Part shown: one piece after another, positions 11,089-22,249 of the stretch | Layout of the letters: each line of letters begins with the position of its first letter | Position numbering within the stretch: position 1 is the first letter of the stretch | Assembly (NCBI GenBank): GCA_011634665.1 | Contig: WAEK01000010.1 | Span: 1,411,001-1,475,000 of the forward strand | Direction of reading: 5' to 3' | From: Mortierella sp. BCC40632 | Lineage: Eukaryota; Mortierellomycota; Mortierellomycetes; Mortierellales; Mortierellaceae | DNA length: 64,000 nucleotides | Made by a program: the position numbers and the translations under genes | The notes under the pieces: model-generated | What the model was told of the DNA's origin: nothing | The model's database searches: none | What the model saw: only the letters and a program-made list of their open reading frames with translations

Positions 11089-14044
11089 TCAGTCAGAGTC
11101 CCCAGGGTCAGAGTCACTCATGCTGCCACTCGAGGATGAGTCGCTCTGAGACCCACTACTCCCCGATCCCTCTCCCTCACTGCTCTCGTTGCTGCTGCCG
11201 GAGCTCTCTCCTTCGGCCCGGCCAAAACTCTTGCCGCCAAACTTGCGCATCGCGGGTTTAGAGGTCGGCTTCCGTGGCTGCTTCTTTGCTCTTGCTGGTT
11301 GCTTTGATTTGTTGGCAGTCGTCCGCTGCTGCTCCTTTTGCTGTTGCTCTTGTTGTTGTTGTTGCTGCAGTTGTTGTTGCTGTTGTTGGAAAAGGTGCTG
11401 CTGAAGTTGTTGGGCATCGTAGGATCCAGTTTGCTTCACCACTCCTCCTGCTGATACACGACTCTGTGCTGACATGGATACCGTTGATGTGGATGTTACT
11501 GACCCATTGTTCACCAGGGCCGCGCTTGCAGTTGACAGGCTAGCGAGGGTAGCGGCTGCCGATGCACTGCGCGCGTTGCTATCCTGGAATCCGCGTTCTT
11601 CCTCTTCTTCGACATCCTCCTCCTCCTCATCTTCATCCGATTCGTCGAATTCTTCAACCTCGGCTCGTCGCATCATCTCTGCTCGATAAGCTCCTCCTTT
11701 GCCTTTACCAAGTCCTAACGCCATTGGCCGACCACCGCCTTTGCCTTTGCCGAGTCCATAGCCACCCTTGCCACGACCCGCGCCATATCGACTTGTTGCT
11801 GTTGTCGTTGCTGCTGGTGCTACCGCCGTTGCTGTCGAAGGAGCTGATGATGCCGAAATAGTAGCACCAGACTGGGAGGCAGCCACTCCGTCTTTGCTAT
11901 GAGTCTCATCTGCTTTCTTTTTCCTTGGCTTCTTGGGTGCAGCGGGACTCTTTGCTTTCGATCCTGGAAGAGTCCCCAGCGATGCCTCCGAGGCGGTCAA
12001 TGCTGAATTAACTAATGATACAGACTGGGCAGAATCAGCCCCGGGTGAGCCGGAAGCGACTAGCCCTCCTGGTCCCGGGTTGGTGCCAAGGATGCTTCCA
12101 TGTTGTGAAGTTGGTCCTGGATCCATTCCCTTTGCAATTGACTTTCTTCTTGACTTGATCGGTCCACGGCCAGTAACACCAGACTTTAAAGGATCCGCAA
12201 AGCCAATGTTGGGCGAGACAGGCGTATTTGAATGGTTTGTGTTAGTGTTCGTCATTCCTGAACTACCAGCCTTCGCAGAATGGGCCACAGAGCCTGCAGG
12301 GTTGGGTCCATTTGTTTTCGACTCATCCAATGTCTGACCCGCGGCCAGAGCTGCGTTTGCTTTCCGTTGTGCTAGTTGATGCTGTACTGCTCTGGCCAAG
12401 GAAGAAGAGCCAGCTCCTCCATGACGCTTCAGCTTAATCACCGTTGCTGATCCTCCAGTCGCTCCTGCACCTCCAACAGCGGTCGCCCCAGTAGCAGCTC
12501 GACTCTGGCTCGGAGTGACGGCGACTCCTGTTGCATTTGCTCCAGTTCTTACAGGAGTCGCTCCTGTCCTATCAGTGGTAATGCCCTGCCATTGTGCTCC
12601 TGCTTGAGCCCCGGGACCTGTTCGGGAAACGGACGATGGTGCGTAGGAAGAAAGGACAGAAGCATTGGCATGAATGGCGTCTCCTTGCTCAACTAGAGTG
12701 GTGCTCAGATGGTCTCCCGTGATCAGAATTTGATTCCTCGTGTTTCTGCTGATTGTGGTCACTGAAGGTGGAGGTGGAAACTGTTGTGCGTTTTGTTAGG
12801 GTAATGGATCTTTAGACATACACATCTTGCGCCTCAATTAACATTTCTCTTACCACGCGGTTGGGCTGATTAAAATGTAAGGCCGACCATAGTGGATAGT
12901 CCCGCTCCAGCTGAATGATGACATCCTCAATGATCTTAATGCGTTCAGTCAAAGTACATGCAGGTGCCGCAGCTTGTAGTGACAAAATAATAATAATGAG
13001 ATAAAAGAAGAGGATAGAGAGTGAAGAGTGAAATATGGTGTCAAAAGTCAAATATTGTATCCATATTCCTTTCTAAAGAAACGCCATAGAAAAGAATAAA
13101 TTACTTACCGAATCGGAGGTTTAGGTGCAACTGAATGTTCTTTAGCCGTTCATCCAGTCCACTATTCGTACCCAGCATGTTGTTCTGATCTGCCTGTGGA
13201 TGTGTTCTCGGGTTGGTTTTCGTCAACGCCTCATTCTTGACGGTCTCGAGTTTCATCTGGATCGTCCTGTTCAGCTTTCGAGCATCTACTCTTGCACAAC
13301 CATCATCATCCAACGATTCCGTCGTGTTCTCCCCTTGACTAGCATCTGTTCCTGTGGCTTCAATGGACATTGCTGTTGTTGAGCTGCGTGCCTTGACAAA
13401 TTCCTGTCGATTGCTTTCATTGATCTGCTCGCGCTTTGTGGAAATGAATTGGGCCATCTTTTCCTGAATTACATCCCGAGTAGCGTCGACCTCAATCCGT
13501 CCCATAGACTCTTCGATTCTTCTCCGCTTCACATCATTATAGCCTTCGGGTGAATTTGCGTCACTCAAATCTGACTCTGACTGACTTTGTCGTTTACTTG
13601 CCGTTCCCTGTGTAGCAGTGATAGTATTTTCGTCTAATGAGATGTTCGAATCCATGACTGATTCCTACATCCACAAACAAAAAATAAAAAAGAAAAAAAA
13701 AATAGGGCGCAGCAAGCGTCAATGATTTCATTAGTTTTGTAGACAAGGGAGCTCTGGTAGAATGCTGGTCAAGTTCTGATACCATATTACACACACTTTC
13801 TTTTTCATAAAAGGCATACCTTCAAATGACGCATGTATTTCGCAATAATCCTGGGTGCATTCTCTCGTTGAGTCAGCGAGAGTACTAGTTCTTCAGCAGC
13901 CATCATCCGACTTGATTCAAAAAAACCAAGCTTACAGACAAAAGAGAAAGTCGTCCAGGAAGAAGCAGCAGAGCTGGTTAACTTTCGAAGTTCAATTTCC
14001 AAGAATAATAACGTTCATCACATAGAAGATCTGCTGTTGACCAC

Positions 14045-14075
<31 letters not shown>

Positions 14076-14914
14076 GATTCTTGCCTACCTCAGAAATCAT
14101 GTTGACCAAAACATCTTGCCAGGGCTTGACAGTACTCCGCTTGACTAGTTCTGGTCCTAAGAATTCATATCGTATATATTAGAGCAATTTTCGCCGCCAA
14201 TGTCAGTCTTTTCTCCTCTCACTTCCTCGATGACAAGAGTAGGTGGTTGCGTGCAAGTAGCGATGCACAGAAAACGCTACCTGCGAGCAGTTGAGTGTCA
14301 GTTGTCACAGCTTCTTGAACAAATGTAGTGTTATCGTTAGAGTCATCCTTATCTACTACTACCACCGCTGCTGAATGAAGATCAGCGCTGCTTGTTGGTC
14401 CTGCAGAAAGTGGTATTGACAATGGCGCAGATGTCGTCACTGCTGCAGCTGTCGTTTCCTGCGATGGTTGCGAAGGCTGATCTGAAGTAGCGAGAGCTGT
14501 TGGGACGACCTGGGGTATTGGTACAGGCAAAAGAGTCGATGTGGGAACGGGCGACATATTGAGAGGCGCTGTTGTGGTAGACACAACGGACGCGGTCGCG
14601 GCTGCAGCCACCTGCTGCTGTTGTTGTTGTGTAGCCAACAACATACTTCCTGACGGGTCCACACTAAAGCTGGCAAGTATGGACCCTTGTTCTACAGAGT
14701 CTGCGATAGATGGAGTGGACATGTCAGAGTGTAAGGTAGGAATGGTCGAAACATCGACAACAGTGGCGGTGATGGCAGTGGTAGTAATAGTGGATGAAGC
14801 GGGTGCAGATGTCGATGTCGCGGATGGGGTGACAGATTCGGATGGATGTTGGGCAGACAGATCGCCAGTGATGCCCCCTGCGGGATTGGGGATGACCGTG
14901 TTGTCGGACTCCAT
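11089..14914 (-). CDS. MBIP-like protein (ATAC-complex subunit homologue)
   Basis: Six exons: 14914-14281, 14156-14089, 13930-13820, 13664-13109, 12972-12854 and 12780-11089, in phase, about 1,059 aa. Human MBIP (MAP3K12-binding inhibitory protein 1) is a subunit of the ATAC histone acetyltransferase complex. Matches to MBIP are collinear: IQEKMAQFISTKREQINE then RQEF (human ISAFIERKQAEINE, REF), CARVDA (human CARTDA), NMLGT...LDERLKNIQLHLNL (human NSML...VEERLQNIEAHLRL) and ERIKIIEDVIIQLE (human QRIKKLEDKILELE). ALHFNQPNRV then FPPPPS follow. The rest is disordered: a Ser/Thr/Ala N-terminus, repeats of GKGKGG, an acidic E/D block, a Gln tract, lysine-rich NLS segments and a Ser/Asp/Gly tail. 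The protein is much longer than human MBIP (about 344 aa). The exon 3 acceptor is the least certain. Role in a fungal acetyltransferase complex is inference. Confidence 0.78.
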
Positions 14915-15140
14915 GTTCTTATTTGTTTTGACAGTAAGGCCCGCAAGGGGAGGGGGTTGTGTCCTGAATGCTACCTGGCGGTGAAAGTCTAAGGCCAGGT
15001 GCGAGGTAAAGGTGAGCGAGTGGAAGGGAAGGTCTGTCGTCGATGACAATTGTAAATGTGTCCCGTTGGGCACTGACCAGATGGGCGTGCAGAAGGGTAA
15101 GAGAGGAAAAACAGAAGAGCGCGTTTTGCCTCTTCAGCGT

Positions 15141-15183
<43 letters not shown>

Positions 15184-15517
15184 CTGCCCGCCAGATAGAA
15201 AGAGAAAAAGAGGAGAGCAAGAGCGACTAGCCTAGTCTTCCACATGGCTGCATTTGGTGGCCCTTCTCTCTCTTTCTCTCACTCCCCCAGTGAGACTGAG
15301 GGCACTCTCTCTCCGTTGCCCCAGCTCGGTCTAGTAGGCTGTGGCTTGGCTTGTTGTTGGCCTTGCCCTCGCTCGCCCGGCGTGGTTCATCGCACAGGTC
15401 GCATTTCCCATTTCTCTCACACCCGTCTTCTGCATCCGCCTGTCTGCGCTCTCGTCGCACTAGCTCCTTCTACTTCAGCACTCGCAACCACCACCAAGCC
15501 AAGCAACCGCATCAGTC
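14915..15517. promoter_or_regulatory. Divergent promoter region MBIP-TOM22
   Basis: 603 bp separate two divergent start codons. It contains a 39-nt A run (15142-15180) and CT-rich DNA with many TCTCTC blocks just before the TOM22 ATG, the leader style seen throughout the window. The two genes probably share regulatory DNA (inference from spacing). Confidence 0.45.
15142..15180. repeat. Poly-A tract, 39 nt
   Basis: Uninterrupted A run inside the divergent promoter. Length is likely variable or assembly-sensitive. Confidence 0.9.
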
Positions 15518-16065
15518 ATGGTCAAACTCGAGGAAGTCTCTGCAGATCACGTTGAGGAGGAATACACAGATACCGATTCCTCCTCCGTCTACTCGTCCGA
15601 CGACGAGGACGACGTTGATAACATTGAGTCGATCCTCGATCGTGTCTGGGCCCTTCAGGATGTCATTCCCCCAAAGACTCGCCGCTCGATCGCCGACAAA
15701 TGCTCAACAGTCTATGGCTGGGGTAAATACAGCGCCAAGTTCCTCGGCAACTCTGCCTGGGTCCTCACCACAAGTGCCCTTCTCCTCGTTCTCCCACTCA
15801 TGATCGAGCTCGAGCATGAGCAGGGTCTGATCGAGTACGAGAAGATGCAGCAGCAGTCAAACCAGGTAGGTCCCCGCATTCGAACTCCCTCCTATTGTTC
15901 CTATGACCTCCTTCCCGGAATATGCCGTTGTCCCAGGACGATGTTTAGAAAGTGGTCGTCGTCTACAATACTCACTCTTTTGGTCTGCGATTCTTCTTCT
16001 AGATGTTGTCCCAGCCCGGCGGTCAGCAAAAGAAGCAGACCGGCATTGTTCCACCAGGTTTCTAA
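15518..16065 (+). CDS. TOM22: Mitochondrial import receptor subunit TOM22
   Basis: Two exons, 15518-15865 and 16003-16065, encoding 136 aa. Tom22 is the central receptor and organiser of the TOM complex in the outer mitochondrial membrane. The N-terminus is strongly acidic and cytosolic (EEVSADHVEEEYTDTD, SDDEDDVDNIES), followed by the family segment LDRVWALQDVIPPKTRRSI, a basic stretch, and one membrane helix with the conserved proline (AWVLTTSALLLVLPLMIELE). The short intermembrane tail is completed by exon 2 (MLSQPGGQQKKQTG ending in PGF). Length and layout fit fungal Tom22. The intron has GTAGGT and TTCTTCTAG borders and keeps frame. It diverges from the MBIP gene and converges with the DCN1-like gene. 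Confidence 0.95.
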
Positions 16066-16577
16066 GCCAAAGCAGCTACATGTATCATATCTTGACATGA
16101 ATAAAAACAATCCACCGTCCTTCATCATGATCGCGCTATACCCGGAAAAGCCGGATCTATTCGACCAAAGCTCTCTTTCCAGGACTTTCTTTTCTTTTTC
16201 CCTATTGATTAGGACCTTTCGCTCAGTGCTCCGTACTCATGAGATCTGCTCAACAGGAAAATTGTCGCACTGTGGAAGAGGCTATCCGAGGAAAAACAAT
16301 GCACAGTGGAGAGAGAGGGAGAGAGAGAGATGATTCTTCGCAATGAGGCAACCTGTTGAATGTCAAGTTGTTTGCAGCCATCGACAAAAGGGCTGCCTAT
16401 TTTTTTTTTTTTCTTATTTTTCTTTTTTTTTTCCCTTTTTTTGGTGAGTGTAGAGTGGATATGGTCTACAGCTGCAACGTCATTTGCAAAGCACGGAGTT
16501 TGGAGCAGGATCTAGTGGTGGAGAAAAGTGGGGTTTCTTTTTCTTTTTCTTCAGACGGTAATACATCCATTTTGGCC
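16066..16577. other. Convergent 3' region TOM22 / DCN1-like
   Basis: 512 bp between two converging stop codons, with T-rich tracts near 16400-16440. No further gene was seen. Confidence 0.5.
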
Positions 16578-19422
16578 TTATACCGATGTCTCAGTCCTCC
16601 ACTCAGCATACTCGTCCAGCAAAACGGGCCCTAAAGAGGGAATAGATGAAGAACCACTCGTTGGTCAGCACATATTTCTTTTTCCTTTTTCCTTTTTTCT
16701 TTTTTCTTTTTCTTCTCAGCATTTATCGTGTCTAAATCCTCGGATGACATACAGGCTGAGCTGACACCATCGTAATTGGTCAGATCTTCCGAGATTGAAT
16801 CCGAAAAGTCCAGAAAATTGTACCACTGGTCCCTGTTGATCACCTTGACAGGCTTCTTTGCCTAGGAGTAGAGGGGTAAAAAACAAAAAAAAAAAAAAAG
16901 TCAGTTCACGCGAGCATGAGGCGATGCACAGGGACAGGGCTCAGTGTAACATGATGCTGAACAAGAGATTGGAAAACGAGAGAAAGGGAAAGTGTATACC
17001 TCTAGGAACTCGACAAACTTTTTCACATGTGGTCGGCCATCCATCACAGTTGCCAACATGCTCGTTGCAGTCTAGATTAGCGGTTGATCATTCAGGGGGA
17101 AAGGAAAGGCAAACAGGGTGTATCAGAAAAGCTGTACTTGATACAATCGCAAGAAACATTGACTACTGTTATCGGTGCAAACACGTACCTCAATAGGCAT
17201 GCACTTTTGGTCCGAGTCTTTGGCAAACATAAAGATGTATCGGTAAAATTCTTTAAAGTGCTGAGGGTTGTTGAGATTGGCCACAAGCTCTGGCATCTTG
17301 GTTTTCAGTTTTGACGTAGAGTCGATCCTATAAGAAAACAAGTACAGACCAGAAAGCGGAGCTATTGTTAACAAAGATTTCCACCGAATTCTGTTTGCAC
17401 ATACCGTTTTGGTGGTTATCCCGCTCCCGACCCAACCTTTCTCCTGATCCCGCAAAGAAAAAAGAAAAAGAAAAAGAAAAAAGAAAAAAGGAAAAGCTGG
17501 GCTGTAACATGCTACGCCTCACCACGTACCCCAACTTCGTCATGCCTTTCATCCACTCATCCTGAGTAAAAATAGCTGTGACAGCGGTATTGGGGGAGAG
17601 AAAGAGAGAGAAAGAGAATGGGGGAGAGAAAGAAAGAGAAAGAGCGTTCAGTTTGATGATATTCAAAAGTAACACCCACGTGGTGCAGGCTGATGAACCA
17701 TATGCCATTTGCCTGGAAAACAGAATGTCGATCTCTTAGGATCTTCTTTACTTACGCATCGTATCCGCTTCAAGGTGATACGCAAGGACCAACATATCAA
17801 CCTACAGCCATAGGGACAGCAACGAGAGAGAGAGAGGGAGAGGGTCGAAAATGAGATCCATCATTAATAATTAGTCGGCTCTCCGGTTCTCCGAATGTAC
17901 GCCAAACTGAGCTCGTTCAAACCTCCATCCTTCCCTCCCATCCTCCCCCCCCCTTCCACCATCCCCGCTCTTCCCCTTTTTCCCCGCGCAGTAGAATCCT
18001 AAGAGGTCCTCGTTCCATACCGTTTCCAGAGATACTCCGATGTCCTCGCATAGTTTTGCGATTCCTGCGGGTCCAATCTGTTCAGGGTCTAAGTCGTCAT
18101 CAAGGCCTATTTCGTCCATAGATAATCTCTGTCAGAACCAATGTCGAGAGTTGAACGGGAAGAATACTAAAAAGAGAGAGACAACAATCATTTATCATTC
18201 ACATGGTAGCTCTCAGCTTGGTGCCATGTCGGAGCTGTGGGGCACCTCTTACTACAATACCTGTGTATGTTTTAAACCACACGGAGCATCTTTCGGGAAA
18301 AAAGGCATCCTCCTATCAGTTCAAAAGTCACCAAAAGAGAAAGAAAGAAAAGGGTGGTGCGAGTATTGTTAGCAGGTGGGAGACAACAAGAAAGAAAAGG
18401 CGTTTTGAGAGGAAGAGGAAGAGGAGATAGAAGAGGAACGAGAAGGAGAAGAGGTGAAAGAAGGGTGACAGGCGAGGACATACTCTAGACACTACGACTG
18501 GAGGGTTGGGCAAGGAGTTTTGGGGTGACTGTGAAGCTGGCTTGCTGCCAGAGATTACATGGCTCTCCCCGTAATTGCTCTTGGTCCTACATGCACAAGG
18601 ATTTTGAGAAGAGTCAAAACACGGGTGCATAGACGATCCAACGGCCCATTCTTTCCTTCATCTTCTTCTTTCCTCTTCATTGCCAATGAACTAAGCCGAG
18701 GACGCATGGTGGCATTCTGAATGATAAATTGACAAGGTGGGGGGAAAGAGTGAGAGTGAGAGAGAGAGGATAGAGTCGCAGCTGTCGCCTTACGAGTGTC
18801 GGAATGACGAGTTGGCGGTATCGACCTTTGTTCCTCTTGATTTGTTGGAATCCCGTACTGAGCTGTGTTTGTTCCCCATGAAAGCTGTGATGATTCGGGA
18901 GTCAATGACCGGGAGTCAATTTTACGGGTGCGGTCCTTGAGATAGATTGAATTGGGATAAAAAGCTGCAAGCCAAGCCGAGTGAATGCACGAGAGCAAGG
19001 AAAATGAGCAAGGAAGAAAGGAGGGAAGGAAGGAAGGAAGGAAGAAAAGAGGAAGAAAAGAAGAAAAGAAGAAGGGGGGTGAAGGGAGGGGAAAGAAAAA
19101 GAGAAGAAGGATGTGTGGATGTGTGTATGTGTGTGTGTGTGTGTGCGGGAGAAGAAATGCTAGGAGAGATGCGTGGTGGGTCTCTTCCTCTCTCTTCTCT
19201 TTTTTGAGGAGACAAAGGCCCGTACGCGAATGAATTTGGACTGCTCTGAGCACTCTCTCTTCTCTCGTCTCTTACCCTGTAGGTGGCTAAATGTGCTCCC
19301 TCGCCCTTCGAGCCTCGAGTTAGGGCTTTCTTGCCAGAGGCCCGTGAGGTAGTCTTGGCTACCTTGTTCCGTGAGCTCCCATTGGCGGTGTCAGCCTCAG
19401 CATTCTTGCGCTTGGGTGGCAT
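16578..19422 (-). CDS. DCN1/DCUN1D-family cullin neddylation protein
   Basis: Dcn1 proteins bind cullins and Ubc12 through the PONY domain and promote NEDD8 attachment. Exons (minus): 19422-19276, 18586-18484, 18128-18021, 17801-17756, 17575-17530, 17327-17189, 17071-17000, 16861-16753 and 16630-16578. The PONY domain spans IGPAGIAKLCEDIGVSLET, VDMLVLAYHLEADTM, FTQDEWMKGMTKLG, HFKEFYRYIFMFAKDSDQK, VINRDQWYNFLDF, LTNYDG...SAWPVLLDEYAEW, with the last WPVLL joined across a splice (T + GG). The N-terminus, MPPKRKN plus a Lys/Arg-rich segment, resembles DCUN1D4/5 more than yeast Dcn1. All later junctions are in phase. Exon 1 ends in phase 0 while the next exon needs two bases, so one exon of length 3n+2 is missing from my model; 18935-18826 would fit but has a weak donor. 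The family call is firm; the 5' structure is not. Confidence 0.9.
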
Positions 19423-19802
19423 TGTCTCTTTTTGTGTGCAGTCTATGACCAGAGAAATAGAATCGGATTAGAAGAAAGAAAAAAAAAAAAAAAAAAAAAA
19501 GAAAAAGCAATCCATCTTGTACGTGTTCAATCCAGATCACGAGAATGCTGGCAAAACAGGGTCGCATGTCTATTGACCAGAGATTGCTCTGGGTCAGGAA
19601 GGAATAATGGAATTGACCCATGTTACGAGCGAGGGAAAAAAATCATCCCAACAGGTCCCGATGTAGAATAGATCTGAGCTGTGCGTGTGTAAAGGGACGT
19701 GGGCATCTTCCGATTGATTTGATTCATTTGCAGCAGAGTAGGTGACCGATCAAGACAGGGTAACATGATGATTAATGTCCAGCATGGAGAAGAGATAGAG
19801 GT

Positions 19803-20395
19803 CGGTGCCTACCAAGGATGGCAGAGTTGGTCCAGATGCGATTGCTTTGGTGTTGATGACACTTCGAGCGAATAAGCTTAAAAAGATGCAGAAGCTGCAA
19901 AGACGTGAAAGGAGAAGAGAGTAATGAAAGGAACAAGAGGAGAAACAAGAAAGAGAAAGAGAAAGAGAGAGGGAGAGAAAGAGAGAGAGAGGGAGAGAGA
20001 CAGAGAGAGAAAGAGTAAGGCGAGGCGAAGATGGAGTGGGGACACAAAGGATAGTTGGATGTGATGATCTAATCTCGACCCAAACGCGAACATCTCAAAT
20101 TTTCGGTTTGGTGGCGTATTCGAGTGGCGAATTTGTTCGATAGTTGCAGCAGAACTCTGTTGAGGCTGCTGTTGAGGCTGCTGCTCTCCAGATCGCTCCG
20201 TGCGAATTGATGGAATCTGGAAATGAGAAGGCCGTTGACGCAGCCTCTGTCGCTGATTAGAGAAATAAGGGTAAGGTGGGGTAAGATAGGCAAGCTGCAC
20301 CAATGGTCAGAACCAGCTGCTCCACTTCTAGGTGCGCCATAATCATGTGCTAACACCCATCGAAGCTTGCTCTTCTTTCCCTTTTGACCCGTCAT
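19803..20395 (-). CDS. Possible small multi-exon gene, unrecognised
   Basis: A plausible start at 20395 begins MTGQKGKKSKLRWVLAHDYG. It is followed by a segment after an ATCAG acceptor (about 20262) that in one frame is Gln-rich (EQQPQQQPQQSS) and in another is helical (NRVLLQLSNKFATRI). A further segment ends at a GTAGGC donor near 19812. I could not find a set of splice sites that joins these in one frame with confidence. No family was recognised. It may not be a gene. Confidence 0.22.
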
Positions 20396-20421
20396 TTTAC
20401 ACTGAGCTCATTTTGTCCCTG

Positions 20422-20459
<38 letters not shown>
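20422..20459. repeat. Poly-A tract, 38 nt
   Basis: Uninterrupted A run just upstream (minus sense) of the possible start at 20395, followed by GA-rich DNA. Confidence 0.9.
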
Positions 20460-20464
<5 letters not shown>

Positions 20465-22249
20465 TGAGAAAGAGAGCAAGGGAGAGAGAGAGAGGCATAA
20501 TCTCCCTGAGAATACATTTCCTCCGCCTCCCTACTTCTCGCTGCACGCATCGTCTACTCATCTCGCATGCACCTCAGAGCAAGAGTCTGACTGCGCGCAC
20601 CGCCCATGGGCGGAGGCACAGACCAAGCAGCGCTGGTCTAATCGTGCGGATAGACTAAGCAGCCGATAGCTGACTGGTCTCAAACCGTTTCCAGGAGCCT
20701 GGGGATGAGATCGTTGTAATAAATACCCCCCTTCCTGTGCGATGTGATATTGCTCTATGAATAGACAAATGGGAAATGGGCTGCCTGGCTGGAGAGAAAG
20801 GGGTGTGACCACCTATAATTTAGATGTTCTCTCTCAGGAACGTGGTCGAGAGCAGAGGAAGGGAGATAACAAAATAACAAAAGGATCCAGCTGGACCGTC
20901 TTGCCTTCTTCAGGCTGGTCAGCGCTGAATTGCTCACCACAGTGACAAGTCCTCTCACTTTCTAATACTTTGAGGCTCTTTTTTTATTATTCGCGCTCTT
21001 TCCTCTCAACACCCATGCTTACTCTTTCTACAATTCTCTCGCCTCTTCACTCCCCGTCTGCCGGCTTCATGAACAGCCGTCTATCTTTGCATTCTCACTC
21101 CCCTCTCCCTCCTTCCATCCACGCACACACTCAGCTCTCTCCCTCCCTCTCCCTCTTGCTCTGGTACCCTTGCCACCTTCCCTCTACCCCTCTGCACTTC
21201 CACACTGGCCCCCTCCTTTGCTCCTATTGACAGCCCAGCCGGCAGACAAGGTTTGTGTTCCAATATATTAATACTCTACAATTATTGGCTAGTGACCCCC
21301 CGGAGCTGAATGAGCTGGTCCGACTTCACACAACGCAGGGGGGAGTGGAGAAGAGAGAGGCAGGTACCTGAGGGTAATTGCAGAACATGGAACACCGACA
21401 GAGCCAGGGCGCCCCGTCGTGCTCTCCCTCTCTCTTGTCTTCTTGGCCCTGGCGTGGTTAGAGACTGCAACGGATTCGTTTGCTCTGCACTAATCCTTCT
21501 TCAGACATGCAGGACAGGAACAAAAAAAAAAACGTCATTTTCAAATCGCTGGCTTGCAAACAGGCTATTTGGCTGTATTTCTGGCCTTCTCGATAGCCTC
21601 CATATTGTCGCTCAGGGAACTCGACATTCTGTCTCCGTCTCCGAAGAGGTTTCGGTCCAGGCACCAGACCAGGGGAAGTGAGAGGAGTAAAAGGTGAGAA
21701 AGTCTGGGTAATTGGATTGCCTGTCCCCTGAATGTCGATACAATAGGCAGTTGGTGCTGTTGCCGATACTGTCTAACCTTTGACCACAATAACGGATGAA
21801 GGAGAGAGATAAAGGTGGAGGAAGGACGATAGTGCAAAGAGCAAGAATAGAGTTGCAGGTGTAAGGCGAGAGAGATACAAAGGCGCCAGACATAGAGGGA
21901 TAGACGGCCGCGCCGACCGTTTGAAGTACGGTTTGATCTAATTTTACCCGCAACTAGGCGCCTAAAGTACAAAAAGAGACAGACCTTTCCCCCCCGCTCT
22001 TCTCGTTTTTCTTCTTTCTCTCTTCCTCTTCTCTCTCTGTCTCTTTCTCTCTCTCTTTCTTTCTCTCTCTCTCTCCGCTCTTTCCCCTCACTCTCCCACC
22101 CGCCTGCACACGCACTCACTCTCTCTTCTCTGCTCGATTAGTCGACATTCACTTCCATTGTCGTCTCCATTGCTGAATCCGACTGCCGAGACCCTCCTTT
22201 CCTTTCCTCTCCTCCCTTCTCCCCTTCTCCACCACAGAATCTTAGAGGG

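Larger units (their letters stand above)
19423..22249. other. Intergenic stretch, possible small gene within
   Basis: 2.8 kb between the divergent DCN1-like gene and the KRE9-like gene. It contains GA-rich DNA at 19935-20020, a 38-nt A run at 20422-20459 and CT-rich DNA from about 21990 to 22250, which is probably the KRE9-like leader. Apart from the weak candidate at 19800-20395 I see no gene. Confidence 0.45.
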
